NCBI RefSeq assembly: GCF_025152525.1
Contig: NZ_JALXXL010000012.1
Span: 5,084 to 69,083, forward strand
Source: Corynebacterium sp. p3-SID1056
Lineage (GTDB): Bacteria; Actinomycetota; Actinomycetes; Mycobacteriales; Mycobacteriaceae
Reading direction: 5' to 3'
Length of the DNA stretch: 64,000 nucleotides
The position numbers were made by a program, and so were the translations under genes. Below are positions 1 to 8,714 of the stretch, piece after piece. Each line of letters starts with the position of its first letter. The stretch's first letter is position 1. The notes beneath the pieces are model-generated. The model had not been told where the DNA came from. It searched no databases and worked only from the letters and a program-made list of their open reading frames with translations.

Positions 1-120
1 GAAGCCGAGCGAGCCGGCGAGGAAGTGGTCCCCGATTTCGCCCTTGAGCGCCACGATGACGCCGCCGAGGCCGGTGGAGAGCCCGGCCAGCAGCGTGATC
101 GCCAGCGCAGTCGTGAACAT
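1..120 (-). CDS. ZIP-family metal transporter, N-terminal fragment (partial)
   Basis: The first 40 codons of a gene that runs off the left edge, reading leftwards from an ATG at 118-120. The peptide begins MFTTALAITLLAGLSTGLGG and continues through GGVIVALKGE to AGSLGF. This matches the first transmembrane helix and following loop of ZupT/ZIP divalent-metal importers, which typically start with a TLLAGLxTGLGG helix. It lies just upstream of, and on the same strand as, the mutY stop codon. Substrate (zinc, iron or manganese) cannot be judged because the histidine-rich loop and helices 4-5 are outside the window. Confidence 0.75.
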   Translation of the reverse strand, partial: MFTTALAITLLAGLSTGLGGVIVALKGEIGDHFLAGSLGF

Positions 121-135
121 GAGGTGAGTATAGCC

Positions 136-975
136 CTAGCTGGGCAGCCGGAACCTGCCGTCGGCGTCTTGCACGGCGAGGCCGTCTTCGAGCAGGGAAA
201 ACAGGGCGCGGTGGGTTTGGGCGGGGTGGGGCCAGGTGGCGTCGATAAGCGATTGCTCGACGGGAGCGGTGGCCTCGCGCAGCACCCGCATGATCTTGCC
301 GCGGACTTGCCGGTCGGTGCCCGCGAATTTCTGCGTGCGCGGGGCGAAATCGGCTGGTGGCTGACCGGCGGCGAGCCACGCGCAGTCCACCACGGGGCAC
401 TCGCCGCACTTCGGCGCGCGCGAGGTGCACACGAGCGCCCCGAGCTCCATCAGCGCGACCGAAAGCACCGGCCCGTGCGGGATTTCGGTGAGTTCGCGCT
501 TGCTCGGCCGCACCTGGGCGACGCCGCGGACCGCGCGGGCGTGCACTCGCCGCACGTTCGTGTCCACCACCGGCACATCCTGGCCGAAGGCGAAATTCGC
601 CACCGCGCGCGCCGTGTAATCGCCGATGCCGGGCAGCGCGAGCAGCGCGTCCACGTCGGCCGGCACCTCGCCGCCATGCTTCTCGACGATCACCCGCGCG
701 CACTCCAACAACCGCAAGGCGCGCCGCGGGTAGCCGAGACTGCCCCAGGCGCGCAGCACCTCGTCGGCCCCGGCCTGGGCAAAGGCGCGCGGGGTGGGCC
801 AGCGCGCAATCCACTCCCGCCAGATCGGGGCGACGCGCTCGACCTGGGTCTGGTGGCTCATCACCTCGGAGAGCAGCACACCCCAGGGGGTCGTGCCTGC
901 CTTGCGCCACGGCAGGTCGCGCGCGTTGCGCTCGTACCACGAGACCACTTGCTCATATTGCTTCGAAACATCCAC
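136..975 (-). CDS. mutY: A/G-specific adenine DNA glycosylase MutY
   Basis: Base-excision repair glycosylase removing adenine mispaired with 8-oxoguanine. The 279-residue product carries the catalytic Glu region (EVMSHQTQVERV), the helix-hairpin-helix LPGIGDYTARAVA, the catalytic Asp in VPVVDTNVRRVHAR and a 4Fe-4S cluster motif CTSRAPKCGECPVVDC. The last cluster spacing is C-X4-C where E. coli has X5. The protein is shorter than E. coli MutY (350) and ends soon after the cluster, so the NUDIX-like 8-oxoG-reading domain is reduced. The start is a GTG (VDVSKQYEQ) only 21 bp from the divergent carbonic anhydrase ATG. A TATTCT hexamer ten bases upstream suggests a leaderless or very short leader. 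Confidence 0.93.
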   Translation of the reverse strand: MDVSKQYEQVVSWYERNARDLPWRKAGTTPWGVLLSEVMSHQTQVERVAPIWREWIARWPTPRAFAQAGADEVLRAWGSLGYPRRALRLLECARVIVEKHGGEVPADVDALLALPGIGDYTARAVANFAFGQDVPVVDTNVRRVHARAVRGVAQVRPSKRELTEIPHGPVLSVALMELGALVCTSRAPKCGECPVVDCAWLAAGQPPADFAPRTQKFAGTDRQVRGKIMRVLREATAPVEQSLIDATWPHPAQTHRALFSLLEDGLAVQDADGRFRLPS

Positions 976-996
976 GATGAGTGACAGAATAAACAC

Positions 997-1626
997 ATGA
1001 CTGAACACGCAACACTTGACCCGTCCACCCCCACCGAAGTGTGGGCTGCGCTCAAAGAGGGCAACGAGCGCTTCGCCACCGAGCAAACGCTCGCCCCGCA
1101 CCGCGACTCCGCGCGCCGCCGCGCGCTCACCGCTGGTCAGAACCCCTTCGCCGCCGTCATCGCCTGCTCCGACTCGCGCGTGCCGGTCGAGCTGCTTCTC
1201 GACGCCGGGCTCGGCGACATCTTCGTCATCCGCAACGCCGGCGGCTGCATCGACTCCTCCGTGAGTGGTTCGGTGGAGTTCGCGGTCGAAGACCTGGGCG
1301 TTTCCCTTGTGCTCTTCCTTTCCCACGAGCGCTGCGGCGCGATCGGCGCGGCGATCCAGGGCGTGAACAGCGCGGCGCTGCCGACCAACCTCACGCGCGT
1401 GTTCGTGGAGAAGATCGCGCCGTCGGTGATCAGCGCCCAGGCGAACGGTCCGGTCGATAGCGCGGAGATCGAGCGCACGCACGCGAAGGTGACCGCCGAG
1501 CACCTCATCGACCGCATCCCCGCGCTGCGCAAGGGCATCGAAGCGGGCACCGTCGGGATGGTTGGTGCGCGTTACCGGCTCGAAGACGGCCGCGTCGAGA
1601 CCGTCTACGAGAACTTCGGTGGCTAA
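997..1626 (+). CDS. beta-class carbonic anhydrase
   Basis: Interconverts CO2 and bicarbonate, supplying bicarbonate for carboxylases in the cytoplasm. The 209-residue protein has both zinc-site signatures of the beta class: ACSDSRVPVE (Cys and Asp-Arg dyad) and HERCGAIGAA (His and second Cys), with RNAGG between them. Divergent from mutY with a 21-bp gap; the same neighbourhood is known in C. glutamicum, where the beta-CA is needed for growth in air. The ATG at 997 has no convincing Shine-Dalgarno sequence and may be leaderless. Confidence 0.93.
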   Translation: MTEHATLDPSTPTEVWAALKEGNERFATEQTLAPHRDSARRRALTAGQNPFAAVIACSDSRVPVELLLDAGLGDIFVIRNAGGCIDSSVSGSVEFAVEDLGVSLVLFLSHERCGAIGAAIQGVNSAALPTNLTRVFVEKIAPSVISAQANGPVDSAEIERTHAKVTAEHLIDRIPALRKGIEAGTVGMVGARYRLEDGRVETVYENFGG

Positions 1627-1635
1627 AGTAAAGGC

Positions 1636-2385
1636 ATGACACACCAGCGCCCCACCGAACCGCGCCGCCGCACACAGCCCCCGCGGCGGCGGAAGCACGC
1701 CCCGGAGATCTACATGCGACGCCGCGTTCTCGCCCTGGTGTTGCTGCTTGTCGTGGTGGCGCTCATCATCTGGGGCATGGTCGCCTTTGCCAAGGCCGTG
1801 GGTGGCTCCGGTAAAGACGAGGGCACACCCGAGAACTCGGAGACCGTGGCGACCGCCACCGAGGACGCGCCGGTAACAGAGCCGACCGTGCCCGAGCCGA
1901 GCGACGGGCCCGCCTCGCCGTCCTCGTCCGCCCCGCCAAGCGAGGAGACTCAACAGGAGGAGACCTCCACTGTCGCGGCACCGGAGAATCCCCGCGAGTG
2001 CTCGCTGAAGGACTTGCGCATCACGGCCATGACGAACCAGCCGTCGTACCCCGCAGGCACCGAACCGGTGCTCTACATGGAGGTGGAAAACCCCACCGAG
2101 GTGGATTGCGTGATCGACCTGGAGGCATCGCCGCTGCGATTCGAGGTCTACGCCATGGGCACCAACGACCGCATCTGGTCTGACACGGACTGCAACGAGC
2201 CGATGCTCACCGGCACCGAGACCTTCGAGCCGGGCGCCACCCGCGGCTTTGAGGCGCGCTGGTCTGCCACCAACTCCGCGCCCGATGCCTGCGAGAACCG
2301 CGCCCCGGTGCCGGCGGGCTCCTACTTCCTGCACGCCGTGATCGGGGATAACGCCTCCGACCCGGTGCCCTTCAACATCACTTAG
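1636..2385 (+). CDS. membrane-anchored extracellular protein of unknown function
   Basis: A 249-residue protein of unrecognised family. It has a basic N-terminus (RRRTQPPRRRKH), one hydrophobic segment at about residues 30-52 (VLALVLLLVVVALIIW), an acidic Ser/Thr/Pro/Glu-rich linker to about residue 118, and a C-terminal globular domain with four cysteines that looks beta-rich (NPRECSLKDLRI to FLHAVIGD). The layout predicts a type II membrane protein with the C-terminal domain outside. The domain recalls small Ig-like/BsuPI-type folds, but that is a guess. It starts nine bases after the carbonic anhydrase stop. A TAAAGT hexamer lies six bases before the ATG, so it may also have its own leaderless transcript. 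Its stop overlaps the radA stop by three bases. Confidence 0.7.
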   Translation: MTHQRPTEPRRRTQPPRRRKHAPEIYMRRRVLALVLLLVVVALIIWGMVAFAKAVGGSGKDEGTPENSETVATATEDAPVTEPTVPEPSDGPASPSSSAPPSEETQQEETSTVAAPENPRECSLKDLRITAMTNQPSYPAGTEPVLYMEVENPTEVDCVIDLEASPLRFEVYAMGTNDRIWSDTDCNEPMLTGTETFEPGATRGFEARWSATNSAPDACENRAPVPAGSYFLHAVIGDNASDPVPFNIT

Positions 2386-3722
2386 CGGGACACGGCGGCA
2401 ATCGCCTGGGCGAGCGTTGCCGCCTCGGTGACGGCCATCCCGTCCACATCAGCGTCTGCGCCGGCCGGCACGATGGCGCGCTCGTAGCCTAAGCGCGCGG
2501 CCTCCTGCAGCCGGCGGTGCAGGTTGGGCACGCGGCGCAGCTCGCCGGCGAGCCCGACCTCGCCGATGACCACGGTTTTCGCGGGCAGCGGTGTTTCGTG
2601 CAGGCTCGACCAGGTGGCCAGCGCGACCGCGAGGTCCGTCGCAGTCTCGGTGATTCGCACACCGCCGACGGTGGCTACATAGGCGTCCTTGTCGTTGGTG
2701 CGCTGCCCGCAGCGGGCCTGCAGCACCGCCAGCACCATGGGCACGCGGTTGAAATCGAGGCCGGTGACCACGCGCCGCGGGCTCTTGTTGACCGGGTCGA
2801 CCGTGAGTGATTGCACCTCAGCGAGGATGGGGCGCACCCCGTCCATCGCCACGGTGACTGCGGAGCCGTCGGGCGTGTTGCCGCGGTGCGAGAGGAAGAG
2901 CCCGGAGGGGTCCGGCACCTCGCGGATGCCCTCGGCGGTTTGCTCGAAGCAGCCGACCTCGTCGGTCGCGCCGAAGCGGTTCTTGATCCCGCGCAGCATG
3001 CGCAGTGAGGAGTGGCGGTCGCCCTCGAAGTTCAACACGACGTCCACGAGGTGTTCGAGTACGCGCGGACCGGCGACGTTGCCGTCCTTGGTCACGTGGC
3101 CGACCAGCAGTACCGGCATGTTGGTCGTCTTTGCCAGGGTGGTCAGCGCGGCGGTCACGGCGCGGGATTGCGCGACCCCGCCGGCGACGCCCTCGACACC
3201 GCTGGCCTGCATCGTCTGCACGGAGTCGACGATGAGCAGCGAAGGCTTGATCTCCTTAACGTGGCCGAAGACGACGTCGAGGTTGGATTCCGCCGCCAAA
3301 TACAGGCTGTCCTTCAGTGCGCCGGTGCGCTCGGCCCGGCTGCGGACCTGCCCGGCGGATTCCTCCGCGGTGCAGTACAGCGCTTTGCGCCCCTGCTCGG
3401 CCCAGCGGGAGGCGACCTCGAGCAGGAGGGTGGATTTGCCCACCCCCGGCTCGCCCGCCATGAGGACGACGGAGCCGGGGACGACGCCATTGCCGAGCAC
3501 CCGATCGAGTTCGGAGATGCCGGAGGCGATGGTGTGGGTAGACGCGGCGTCGATAAGCGTGATGGGCTGCGCGCTCGACGCGGGAGTCAGTGGAGCCGAA
3601 GGGCCTGGTGCGCTTTCCTGCAGGGTCCCCCACGACCCGCATTCGGGGCAGCGCCCGAGCCACTTCGGCGATGAGTATCCGCACTCTGAGCAGGTGTGGA
3701 TACTGCGCGGCTTCTTAGCGAT
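2382..3722 (-). CDS. radA: DNA repair protein RadA (apparent ATC start)
   Basis: RecA-like ATPase that promotes branch migration and recombinational repair. Reading from 3722 gives 446 residues: an N-terminal zinc finger (HTCSECGY...GRCPECGSW), Walker A GEPGVGKST, the RadA-specific KNRFG motif (GIKNRFGATDEVG) and a C-terminal Lon-like domain. No ATG, GTG or TTG precedes the zinc finger in this frame: an in-frame stop lies 33 bases upstream of 3722. The codon where relatives have Met (Met-Ala-Lys-Lys-Pro) is ATC. The only later conventional start, GTG at 3500, would delete the zinc finger. The ATC overlaps the stop of the upstream lipoprotein gene, so coupled initiation is plausible. Confidence 0.88.
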   Translation of the reverse strand: MAKKPRSIHTCSECGYSSPKWLGRCPECGSWGTLQESAPGPSAPLTPASSAQPITLIDAASTHTIASGISELDRVLGNGVVPGSVVLMAGEPGVGKSTLLLEVASRWAEQGRKALYCTAEESAGQVRSRAERTGALKDSLYLAAESNLDVVFGHVKEIKPSLLIVDSVQTMQASGVEGVAGGVAQSRAVTAALTTLAKTTNMPVLLVGHVTKDGNVAGPRVLEHLVDVVLNFEGDRHSSLRMLRGIKNRFGATDEVGCFEQTAEGIREVPDPSGLFLSHRGNTPDGSAVTVAMDGVRPILAEVQSLTVDPVNKSPRRVVTGLDFNRVPMVLAVLQARCGQRTNDKDAYVATVGGVRITETATDLAVALATWSSLHETPLPAKTVVIGEVGLAGELRRVPNLHRRLQEAARLGYERAIVPAGADADVDGMAVTEAATLAQAIAAVSR

Positions 3723-4242
3723 CTGCTTCGCGCTCCGTCTGGCCGGACTTCAGCACCGGCGCGGCCACGGTGGCATCCACCTCGAGCGAAGCGCCGTCGA
3801 ACTGGAACTTCACCGGGACAACGCCGCCGTAGGCGAAGTCCTGGTTCTCAATCGAGGAGGTGACGTACTGGATGGAGCCGTCCTTGGACTTCGGCATGTT
3901 CTTCAGGCCCTCTGCGGAGTCTGCCACCAGCGAACCGTTGTAGGGGATCGGGCGGGCGTTGCCCAGCTTGGCCGGGGTGCCGTCGACGGTGACGGACTCG
4001 AGCACGTGGTCCTTCATGCTGCGATCCTGGTTGGTCACGGTGAACTTGACCGCAGCCTTGCCATCCTCAGCGAGGATGACGGTGGCGTCCTGCACCGAGA
4101 GCTCCTGACCCTCGGTGAAAGCGGTGGCACCGTCGACCGCAGCGACCTGGTCCGAGGTCTGGGTGATCTGGCCGGCGGAGCAGCCAGCAAGTGCCAGTGC
4201 GGAGGCGACTGCGACGGCGGCGAGCGGCTTCAGGGACTTCAC
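3715..4242 (-). CDS. putative secreted lipoprotein, unknown function
   Basis: 175 residues with a lipoprotein signal: KSLKPLAAVAVASALALAGC gives a lipobox LAGC at about residue 20. The mature part is a single beta-rich domain (VILAEDGKAAVKFTVTNQDRS... VPVKFQFDGASLEVDATVAAP) of no family I can name. The GTG start was chosen because GGAGG lies eight bases upstream; the upstream in-frame ATG overlaps that ribosome site. The stop codon overlaps the apparent radA start, so both are probably one transcription unit, from a promoter with a TATATACA-like -10 near 4260. The same lipoprotein-radA arrangement occurs in other corynebacteria as far as I recall. Confidence 0.72.
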   Translation of the reverse strand: MKSLKPLAAVAVASALALAGCSAGQITQTSDQVAAVDGATAFTEGQELSVQDATVILAEDGKAAVKFTVTNQDRSMKDHVLESVTVDGTPAKLGNARPIPYNGSLVADSAEGLKNMPKSKDGSIQYVTSSIENQDFAYGGVVPVKFQFDGASLEVDATVAAPVLKSGQTEREADR

Positions 4243-4480
4243 GTGGGTGTCCTCCATCGTTGTATATAGAGCGCGTAGTTTTCTCCGCTTTACCTTAGCC
4301 GTAGCTGGTGTGGTTTTCCCAGTTTCCTTGGCCGTCCGGGGACGCTGCAGGCCAATCGGGGGTAAACTTTGGTTGCGGTTTTTGAAGGTTGTGTGGTGGG
4401 CCGGCCGGGCGTGGCGCGAGTAAGCAAATGCGAAAACGCTACGGTGGTAGGGTTGGGCAACGATGACTGAAGGAGCTTCA

Positions 4481-5065
4481 ATGGAATTCAAGGTCGGCGA
4501 AGTAGTGGTCTACCCGCACCACGGTGCGGCGAAGATCGCGGACATCGAGCAGCGGGAGATTGGCGGGGAAACCCTCGACTACCTGGTGCTGCAAATCCTC
4601 CAATCCGACCTGGAGGTCCGTGTGCCGGTGAAGAACACGGAGCTTGTCGGCGTGCGCGACGTGGTCAACGAGGAGGGGCTGCAGAAGGTCTTCTCCGTGC
4701 TGCGTGAAGAGGATGTCGAGGAGGCCGGCAACTGGTCGCGGCGTTACAAGGCGAACCAGGAGCGCTTAGCATCCGGCGACATTAATAAGGTTGCCGAAGT
4801 GGTGCGCGACCTGTGGCGCCGTGACCAGGGCAAGGGCCTGTCCGCGGGTGAGAAGCGCATGCTGGGCAAGGCGCGCCACATCCTCGTCGGCGAGCTGGCG
4901 CTGGCCGAGCCGGTGGACGAGAAGAAGGTCGAAGAGATGGAGGGGTCCATCCGCAAGATCATCGACGAGCAGGTCAAGGCCGGGATTTCGATCGCACCGG
5001 AGCCGACCGGCGACGATGAGGACGACCTTGACATGGAGGATCTCTCCTTCGACGACGAGAAGTAG
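4481..5065 (+). CDS. carD: CarD-family RNA polymerase-binding transcription regulator
   Basis: Essential actinobacterial regulator that binds the RNA polymerase beta subunit and stabilises open complexes, notably at rRNA promoters. The 194-residue product begins [18 protein letters not shown] (Tudor-like RNAP-interaction domain). It continues with the basic helical domain ([38 protein letters not shown]) including the conserved Trp that wedges the transcription bubble, and has an acidic C-terminal tail ([17 protein letters not shown]) longer than the M. tuberculosis protein (162). The ATG at 4481 has GAAGGAG five bases upstream. An alternative ATG at 4463 would follow a TAGGGT -10 hexamer. 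It is followed after two bases by ispD. Confidence 0.93.
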   Translation: MEFKVGEVVVYPHHGAAKIADIEQREIGGETLDYLVLQILQSDLEVRVPVKNTELVGVRDVVNEEGLQKVFSVLREEDVEEAGNWSRRYKANQERLASGDINKVAEVVRDLWRRDQGKGLSAGEKRMLGKARHILVGELALAEPVDEKKVEEMEGSIRKIIDEQVKAGISIAPEPTGDDEDDLDMEDLSFDDEK

Positions 5066-5067
5066 CC

Positions 5068-5784
5068 GTGTCTCGCAGGGTTGTCGCCGTCGTCGCGGCC
5101 GCAGGCCAGGGCACGCGCCTGGGCGCGGATGTGCCGAAGGCGTACGTGCCGTTACGCGGCCGTAGCCTGCTCGAGCGCTCGGTCACCGCGATGGAGACCG
5201 CCGAGATCGTCGACGCAATCTACGTCGTGGTCAGCCCCGCGATGGAGCCTGTTGCCCGCCGCGCTTTACAAGGTCACGAGGTCGCCTTCGTCCACGGCGG
5301 TGCCGAGCGCGCCGACTCCATCTTCGCGGCGCTCAAGGCCATCCCGCTTGCCGACGCCTGCGTGCTCGTCCACGACGCCGCCCGCGCTTTGACCCCGCCG
5401 GGCATGATCGCGCGGGTGGCCCGCGCGGTTCTCGACGGTGCGCCCGCGGTCGTGCCGGTGCTGCCGGTCGCCGACACCGTCAAGGAAGTATCGGCAGACG
5501 GTGCGGTGGTCGCGACCCCGGACCGCTCGCGCCTACGCGCGGTGCAGACGCCGCAGGGCTTTGACCTGCGCGAGCTGCGGTCGGCGAACGAGGCCTACTT
5601 CGCGGGCGAGCAGGATTTCGTCGCCACCGATGATGCCTCGCTGATGGAGTGGTACGGCGCAAAGGTCGCGACCGTGCAGGGGGATCCGATGGCCTTTAAG
5701 ATCACGACGCCGATCGATTTGCGCCTGGCCACCAGCATCACGAACGAGGCGGAGCCGACGATCTTCGAGGTCCCGGGGAACTAG
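5068..5784 (+). CDS. ispD: 2-C-methyl-D-erythritol 4-phosphate cytidylyltransferase
   Basis: Third step of the MEP isoprenoid pathway: transfers CMP from CTP to methylerythritol 4-phosphate. The 238-residue protein has the nucleotidyltransferase P-loop-like [19 protein letters not shown] with the catalytic Arg and Lys, the [11 protein letters not shown] motif and the late [11 protein letters not shown] motif. Starts at GTG two bases after the carD stop, so it is translationally linked to carD. Followed by ispF, which catalyses the second next step. Confidence 0.95.
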   Translation: MSRRVVAVVAAAGQGTRLGADVPKAYVPLRGRSLLERSVTAMETAEIVDAIYVVVSPAMEPVARRALQGHEVAFVHGGAERADSIFAALKAIPLADACVLVHDAARALTPPGMIARVARAVLDGAPAVVPVLPVADTVKEVSADGAVVATPDRSRLRAVQTPQGFDLRELRSANEAYFAGEQDFVATDDASLMEWYGAKVATVQGDPMAFKITTPIDLRLATSITNEAEPTIFEVPGN

Positions 5785-5803
5785 CGCAGGTAGTCTGGCG
5801 GTC

Positions 5804-6289
5804 ATGACACAGAAGATGACCGCGCTGCGCGTAGGAACTGCCTTTGATGCCCACCAGATCCAGGAGGGCAAGCCGTGCTGGATCGCGGGCTTGCTCCACG
5901 AGGGGGCCCACGGGTGCGAGGGGCACTCGGACGGGGACGTCGTCTCGCACGCGGTGGTGGACGCGGTGTTGTCCGCGGCTGGGTTGGGCGATCTGGGCTC
6001 GTTCGTTGGCGTGGGGCGCCCGGAGTACGACGGGGTGAAAGGTACCCAGCTGCTCGAGGAGCTGCGCGAGTTGTTGCAGCGCGAGGGCGTGCGCGTGGTC
6101 AACGTCTCCGCCCAGCTGATCGGGCAGACCCCGAAGATGGGGCCGGTGCGGAGTGAGGCCGAGCAGGTCTTGACCGAGGCGTTGGGCGCGCCGGTGTCGG
6201 TGTCGGCGACCACCACGGACCACATGGGCTTTACCGGCGCGGGCGAGGGGAGGGCTGCGATTGCGACGGCGCTGGTTGAACTAGACTAG
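5804..6289 (+). CDS. ispF: 2-C-methyl-D-erythritol 2,4-cyclodiphosphate synthase
   Basis: MEP pathway cyclase producing MEcPP with loss of CMP; a zinc- and magnesium-dependent trimer. The 161-residue product has the family's metal-binding Asp-X-His near the N-terminus (GTAFDAHQI), the [15 protein letters not shown] motif with the third zinc ligand, and the C-terminal [16 protein letters not shown]-binding loop. Length is typical. TAGTCT ends seven bases before the ATG at 5804, indicating a possible leaderless internal promoter in addition to read-through from carD-ispD. Confidence 0.95.
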   Translation: MTQKMTALRVGTAFDAHQIQEGKPCWIAGLLHEGAHGCEGHSDGDVVSHAVVDAVLSAAGLGDLGSFVGVGRPEYDGVKGTQLLEELRELLQREGVRVVNVSAQLIGQTPKMGPVRSEAEQVLTEALGAPVSVSATTTDHMGFTGAGEGRAAIATALVELD

Positions 6290-6294
6290 CGGGC

Positions 6295-7683
6295 GTGACT
6301 CAACGCATCTTTGATACCAAAACCCGCACGCTGCAAGACTTTAGTCCCCTGCGCGAGGGGCACGTGTCCATCTACCTGTGTGGTGCGACGCCGCAGTCCG
6401 CGCCGCACATCGGGCACTTGCGCTCTGGCGTGGCGTTCGACATTGTGCGTCGCTGGTTTTTGGCCAAGGGGCAGGACGTGGCGTTCGTGCGCAACGTCAC
6501 CGATATTGATGACAAGATTTTGCGCAAGGCCGCCGAGCACAATCGCCCCTGGTGGGAGTGGGTGTCTACCTACGAGCGTGAGTTCACCCGCGCCTACGAC
6601 ACGCTCGGCGTGCTGCCGCCGTCGGTGGAGCCGCGGGCGACGGGGCATGTGACCCAGATGGTCGACTATATGCAGCGCTTGATGGATCGCGGCTTTGCCT
6701 ACGCGGCCGAGGGCTCCGTCTACTTCGACGTCGACGCCTGGGTTGCCGCCGACGGTTCCGATTACGGTTCGCTTTCCGGCAACCGTCCGGAGGACATGGC
6801 GCGCGGGGACGTGGGCACTGGCAAGCGCGGCCCGCTTGATTTTGCGCTGTGGAAGGCGGCGAAGCCGGGCGAGCCGAGCTGGCCGACTCCGTGGGGCGAT
6901 GGCCGGCCGGGCTGGCACCTGGAGTGCTCGGCCATGTCCACCTGGTACCTGGGGTCTGAGTTTGACATCCACGGCGGCGGGCTTGACCTGCAGTTCCCGC
7001 ACCACGAGAACGAGCAGGCGCAGTCCCACGGCGCGGGCGACGGTTTCGCCCACTACTGGATGCACAACCACTGGGTGACCATGGCGGGCGAGAAGATGTC
7101 GAAGTCGCTGGGCAACGTGCTCTCGATTGACAACATGCTCGAGTCGGTCCGCCCGGTGGAGCTGCGCTACTACCTGGGCAGCGCGCATTACCGCAGTGTG
7201 CTGGAGTACTCGCCGGAGGCCCTGCAGGAGGCCGCCGCGGGGTACCGCCGCATCGAGGACTTCGTGCGTCGCGCCGGTACGCCGGAGCCGTCGACCTGGA
7301 CTGCCGCATTCGAGCAAGCGCTTGACGACGACTTCGCAGTCCCCAAAGCCCTCGCCGAAATCCACAACACGGTGCGGGCGGGCAACAGCGCGCTTGTTTC
7401 CGGCGATATGGCGAAGGCCACCGAGCTGGCTTCGCAGGTGCGCGCGATGGCTGGCGTGTTGGGCGTGGACCCGGGCGCGTGGGACAATGGCGCAGCTGGC
7501 GGCGAGGCTGACCGGGCGCACCACGCGCTGGATACGTTGGTGCAGGCGGAGCTTGCTCGCCGCACCGAGGCTCGCGCGAACAAGGACTGGGCGGTTGCCG
7601 ACGAGGTGCGCGACCGGCTCGCCGCAGCAGGCATCGAGGTCACCGACACTGCGGACGGCCCGACCTGGCAGATCAAGGAGTAG
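6295..7683 (+). CDS. cysS: cysteinyl-tRNA synthetase
   Basis: Class I aminoacyl-tRNA synthetase charging tRNA-Cys. The 462-residue protein has the zinc ligands and signature of Cys[20 protein letters not shown] (HIGH motif), [10 protein letters not shown] and FPHHENE, with the KMSKSLGN motif. The trailing helical domain is normal length. A GTG at 6295 is the only start near the HIGH motif. TAGACT lies seven bases upstream of it, overlapping the ispF stop, which fits a leaderless start. It is a full CysS rather than the mycothiol ligase MshC, which lacks the full anticodon-binding tail. Confidence 0.94.
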   Translation: MTQRIFDTKTRTLQDFSPLREGHVSIYLCGATPQSAPHIGHLRSGVAFDIVRRWFLAKGQDVAFVRNVTDIDDKILRKAAEHNRPWWEWVSTYEREFTRAYDTLGVLPPSVEPRATGHVTQMVDYMQRLMDRGFAYAAEGSVYFDVDAWVAADGSDYGSLSGNRPEDMARGDVGTGKRGPLDFALWKAAKPGEPSWPTPWGDGRPGWHLECSAMSTWYLGSEFDIHGGGLDLQFPHHENEQAQSHGAGDGFAHYWMHNHWVTMAGEKMSKSLGNVLSIDNMLESVRPVELRYYLGSAHYRSVLEYSPEALQEAAAGYRRIEDFVRRAGTPEPSTWTAAFEQALDDDFAVPKALAEIHNTVRAGNSALVSGDMAKATELASQVRAMAGVLGVDPGAWDNGAAGGEADRAHHALDTLVQAELARRTEARANKDWAVADEVRDRLAAAGIEVTDTADGPTWQIKE

Positions 7684-7691
7684 GAGACGAG

Positions 7692-8624
7692 ATGGCAAAG
7701 CCGTATCAGCGTCCGGATAAGCAGAAGACGCACAAGAAGGGGGCCACGAAGGGCTCCGGTGGGCAGCGCCGCCGCGGCCTCCGCGGGAAGGGCGCGACCC
7801 CGAAGGCGGAGGATCGTGTCTACCACGCAGCGCACAAGCGGAAGCAGGCGCGTGAGCGCCGCAATCAGGGCCGCCACGAGCGTGAGCTTGCGGACATGGT
7901 GGTGGGTCGCAACCCGGTCATCGAGTGCCTGCACGCCAAGGTCCCTGCCGAGGCGCTGTACGTGGCGCAGGGCACGGGCCACGACGATCGCTTAAGCGAG
8001 GCGGTTGCCATTGCTCAGTCGCGCGGCATCCCGGTGTCCGAGGTGCAAAAGCGCACCCTGGACGAGATGACCGGCAACGGCATGCACCAGGGCATCGGTT
8101 TGAAGATCCAGCCGTACAAGTACGCCGACGTCTTCGACCTGATGAGCAAGGTCGAGGGCAACGGCATGTTCGTGGTGCTGGACAACATCACCGACCCGCG
8201 CAACCTGGGTGCGGTGATCCGCTCGGCGGCCGCGTTCGGCGGCGATGGCGTGATTATCCCCGAGCGCCGCTCCGCCCAGGTCACGGGCGTGGCCTGGCGC
8301 ACTTCTGCCGGTACTGCGGCGCGGCTTCCGGTGGCGAAGGCGACCAACCTCACCCGCACGATCAAGCAGTTCAAAGACAACGGTTACATGGTCGTCGGCC
8401 TTGATGCGGGCGGCGAGCACACGCTGGATACGTTCGACGGCGCGTGCGACCCGGTGGTCATCGTCGTTGGTTCGGAGGGCAAGGGTATTTCCCGCCTGGT
8501 GCGCGAGAACTGCGACGTGATCATGTCGATCCCTACCGAGGCCTGGGTGGAGTCGCTCAATGCATCGGTGGCAGCGGGCGTGGTGCTCAGCGAGTTCGCC
8601 CGTCAGCGCCGCGCGGCGAAGTAG
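7692..8624 (+). CDS. rlmB: 23S rRNA (guanosine-2'-O)-methyltransferase, RlmB/TrmH family
   Basis: SPOUT-class methyltransferase using SAM to methylate a ribose 2'-OH of 23S rRNA. The 310-residue product starts with about 65 residues of lysine/arginine-rich sequence ([20 protein letters not shown]), followed by the RNA-substrate domain ([11 protein letters not shown]) and the SpoU knot motifs [30 protein letters not shown] and [17 protein letters not shown]. Begins eight bases after cysS with GGAG at the cysS stop, so it is co-transcribed with it. A cysS-rlmB pairing is common in actinobacteria. Confidence 0.92.
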   Translation: MAKPYQRPDKQKTHKKGATKGSGGQRRRGLRGKGATPKAEDRVYHAAHKRKQARERRNQGRHERELADMVVGRNPVIECLHAKVPAEALYVAQGTGHDDRLSEAVAIAQSRGIPVSEVQKRTLDEMTGNGMHQGIGLKIQPYKYADVFDLMSKVEGNGMFVVLDNITDPRNLGAVIRSAAAFGGDGVIIPERRSAQVTGVAWRTSAGTAARLPVAKATNLTRTIKQFKDNGYMVVGLDAGGEHTLDTFDGACDPVVIVVGSEGKGISRLVRENCDVIMSIPTEAWVESLNASVAAGVVLSEFARQRRAAK

Positions 8625-8663
8625 TGGTTGGGGAGGAATCCACTACCCTGGGGAGTAATCGTT

Positions 8664-8699
8664 CAGCCCGCCTTGGGAGCAATTCTCAAGTGTGGGCTG
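8664..8699. terminator. hairpin terminator between rlmB and the ABC transporter operon
   Basis: CAGCCC at 8664 pairs with GGGCTG ending at 8699, with an inner TTGGGAG/CTCAAG-type stem. It is followed by a T-rich stretch (ATCTTTATCTTT). It lies between two convergent genes and could serve both. Confidence 0.6.
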
Positions 8700-8714
8700 G
8701 ATCTTTATCTTTGG

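Noticed and set aside
976..2334. Extension of the mutY frame upstream through the carbonic anhydrase gene and beyond (732 codons open)
   Set aside because: Antisense to two convincing plus-strand genes; MutY homology begins at the GTG near 975, and the rest is a high-G+C shadow frame.
3256..3684. 142-codon minus-strand frame beginning MRILIAEVARAL as an alternative start for RadA
   Set aside because: It is in a different frame from RadA and lacks the zinc-finger cysteines that the ATC-initiated frame encodes.
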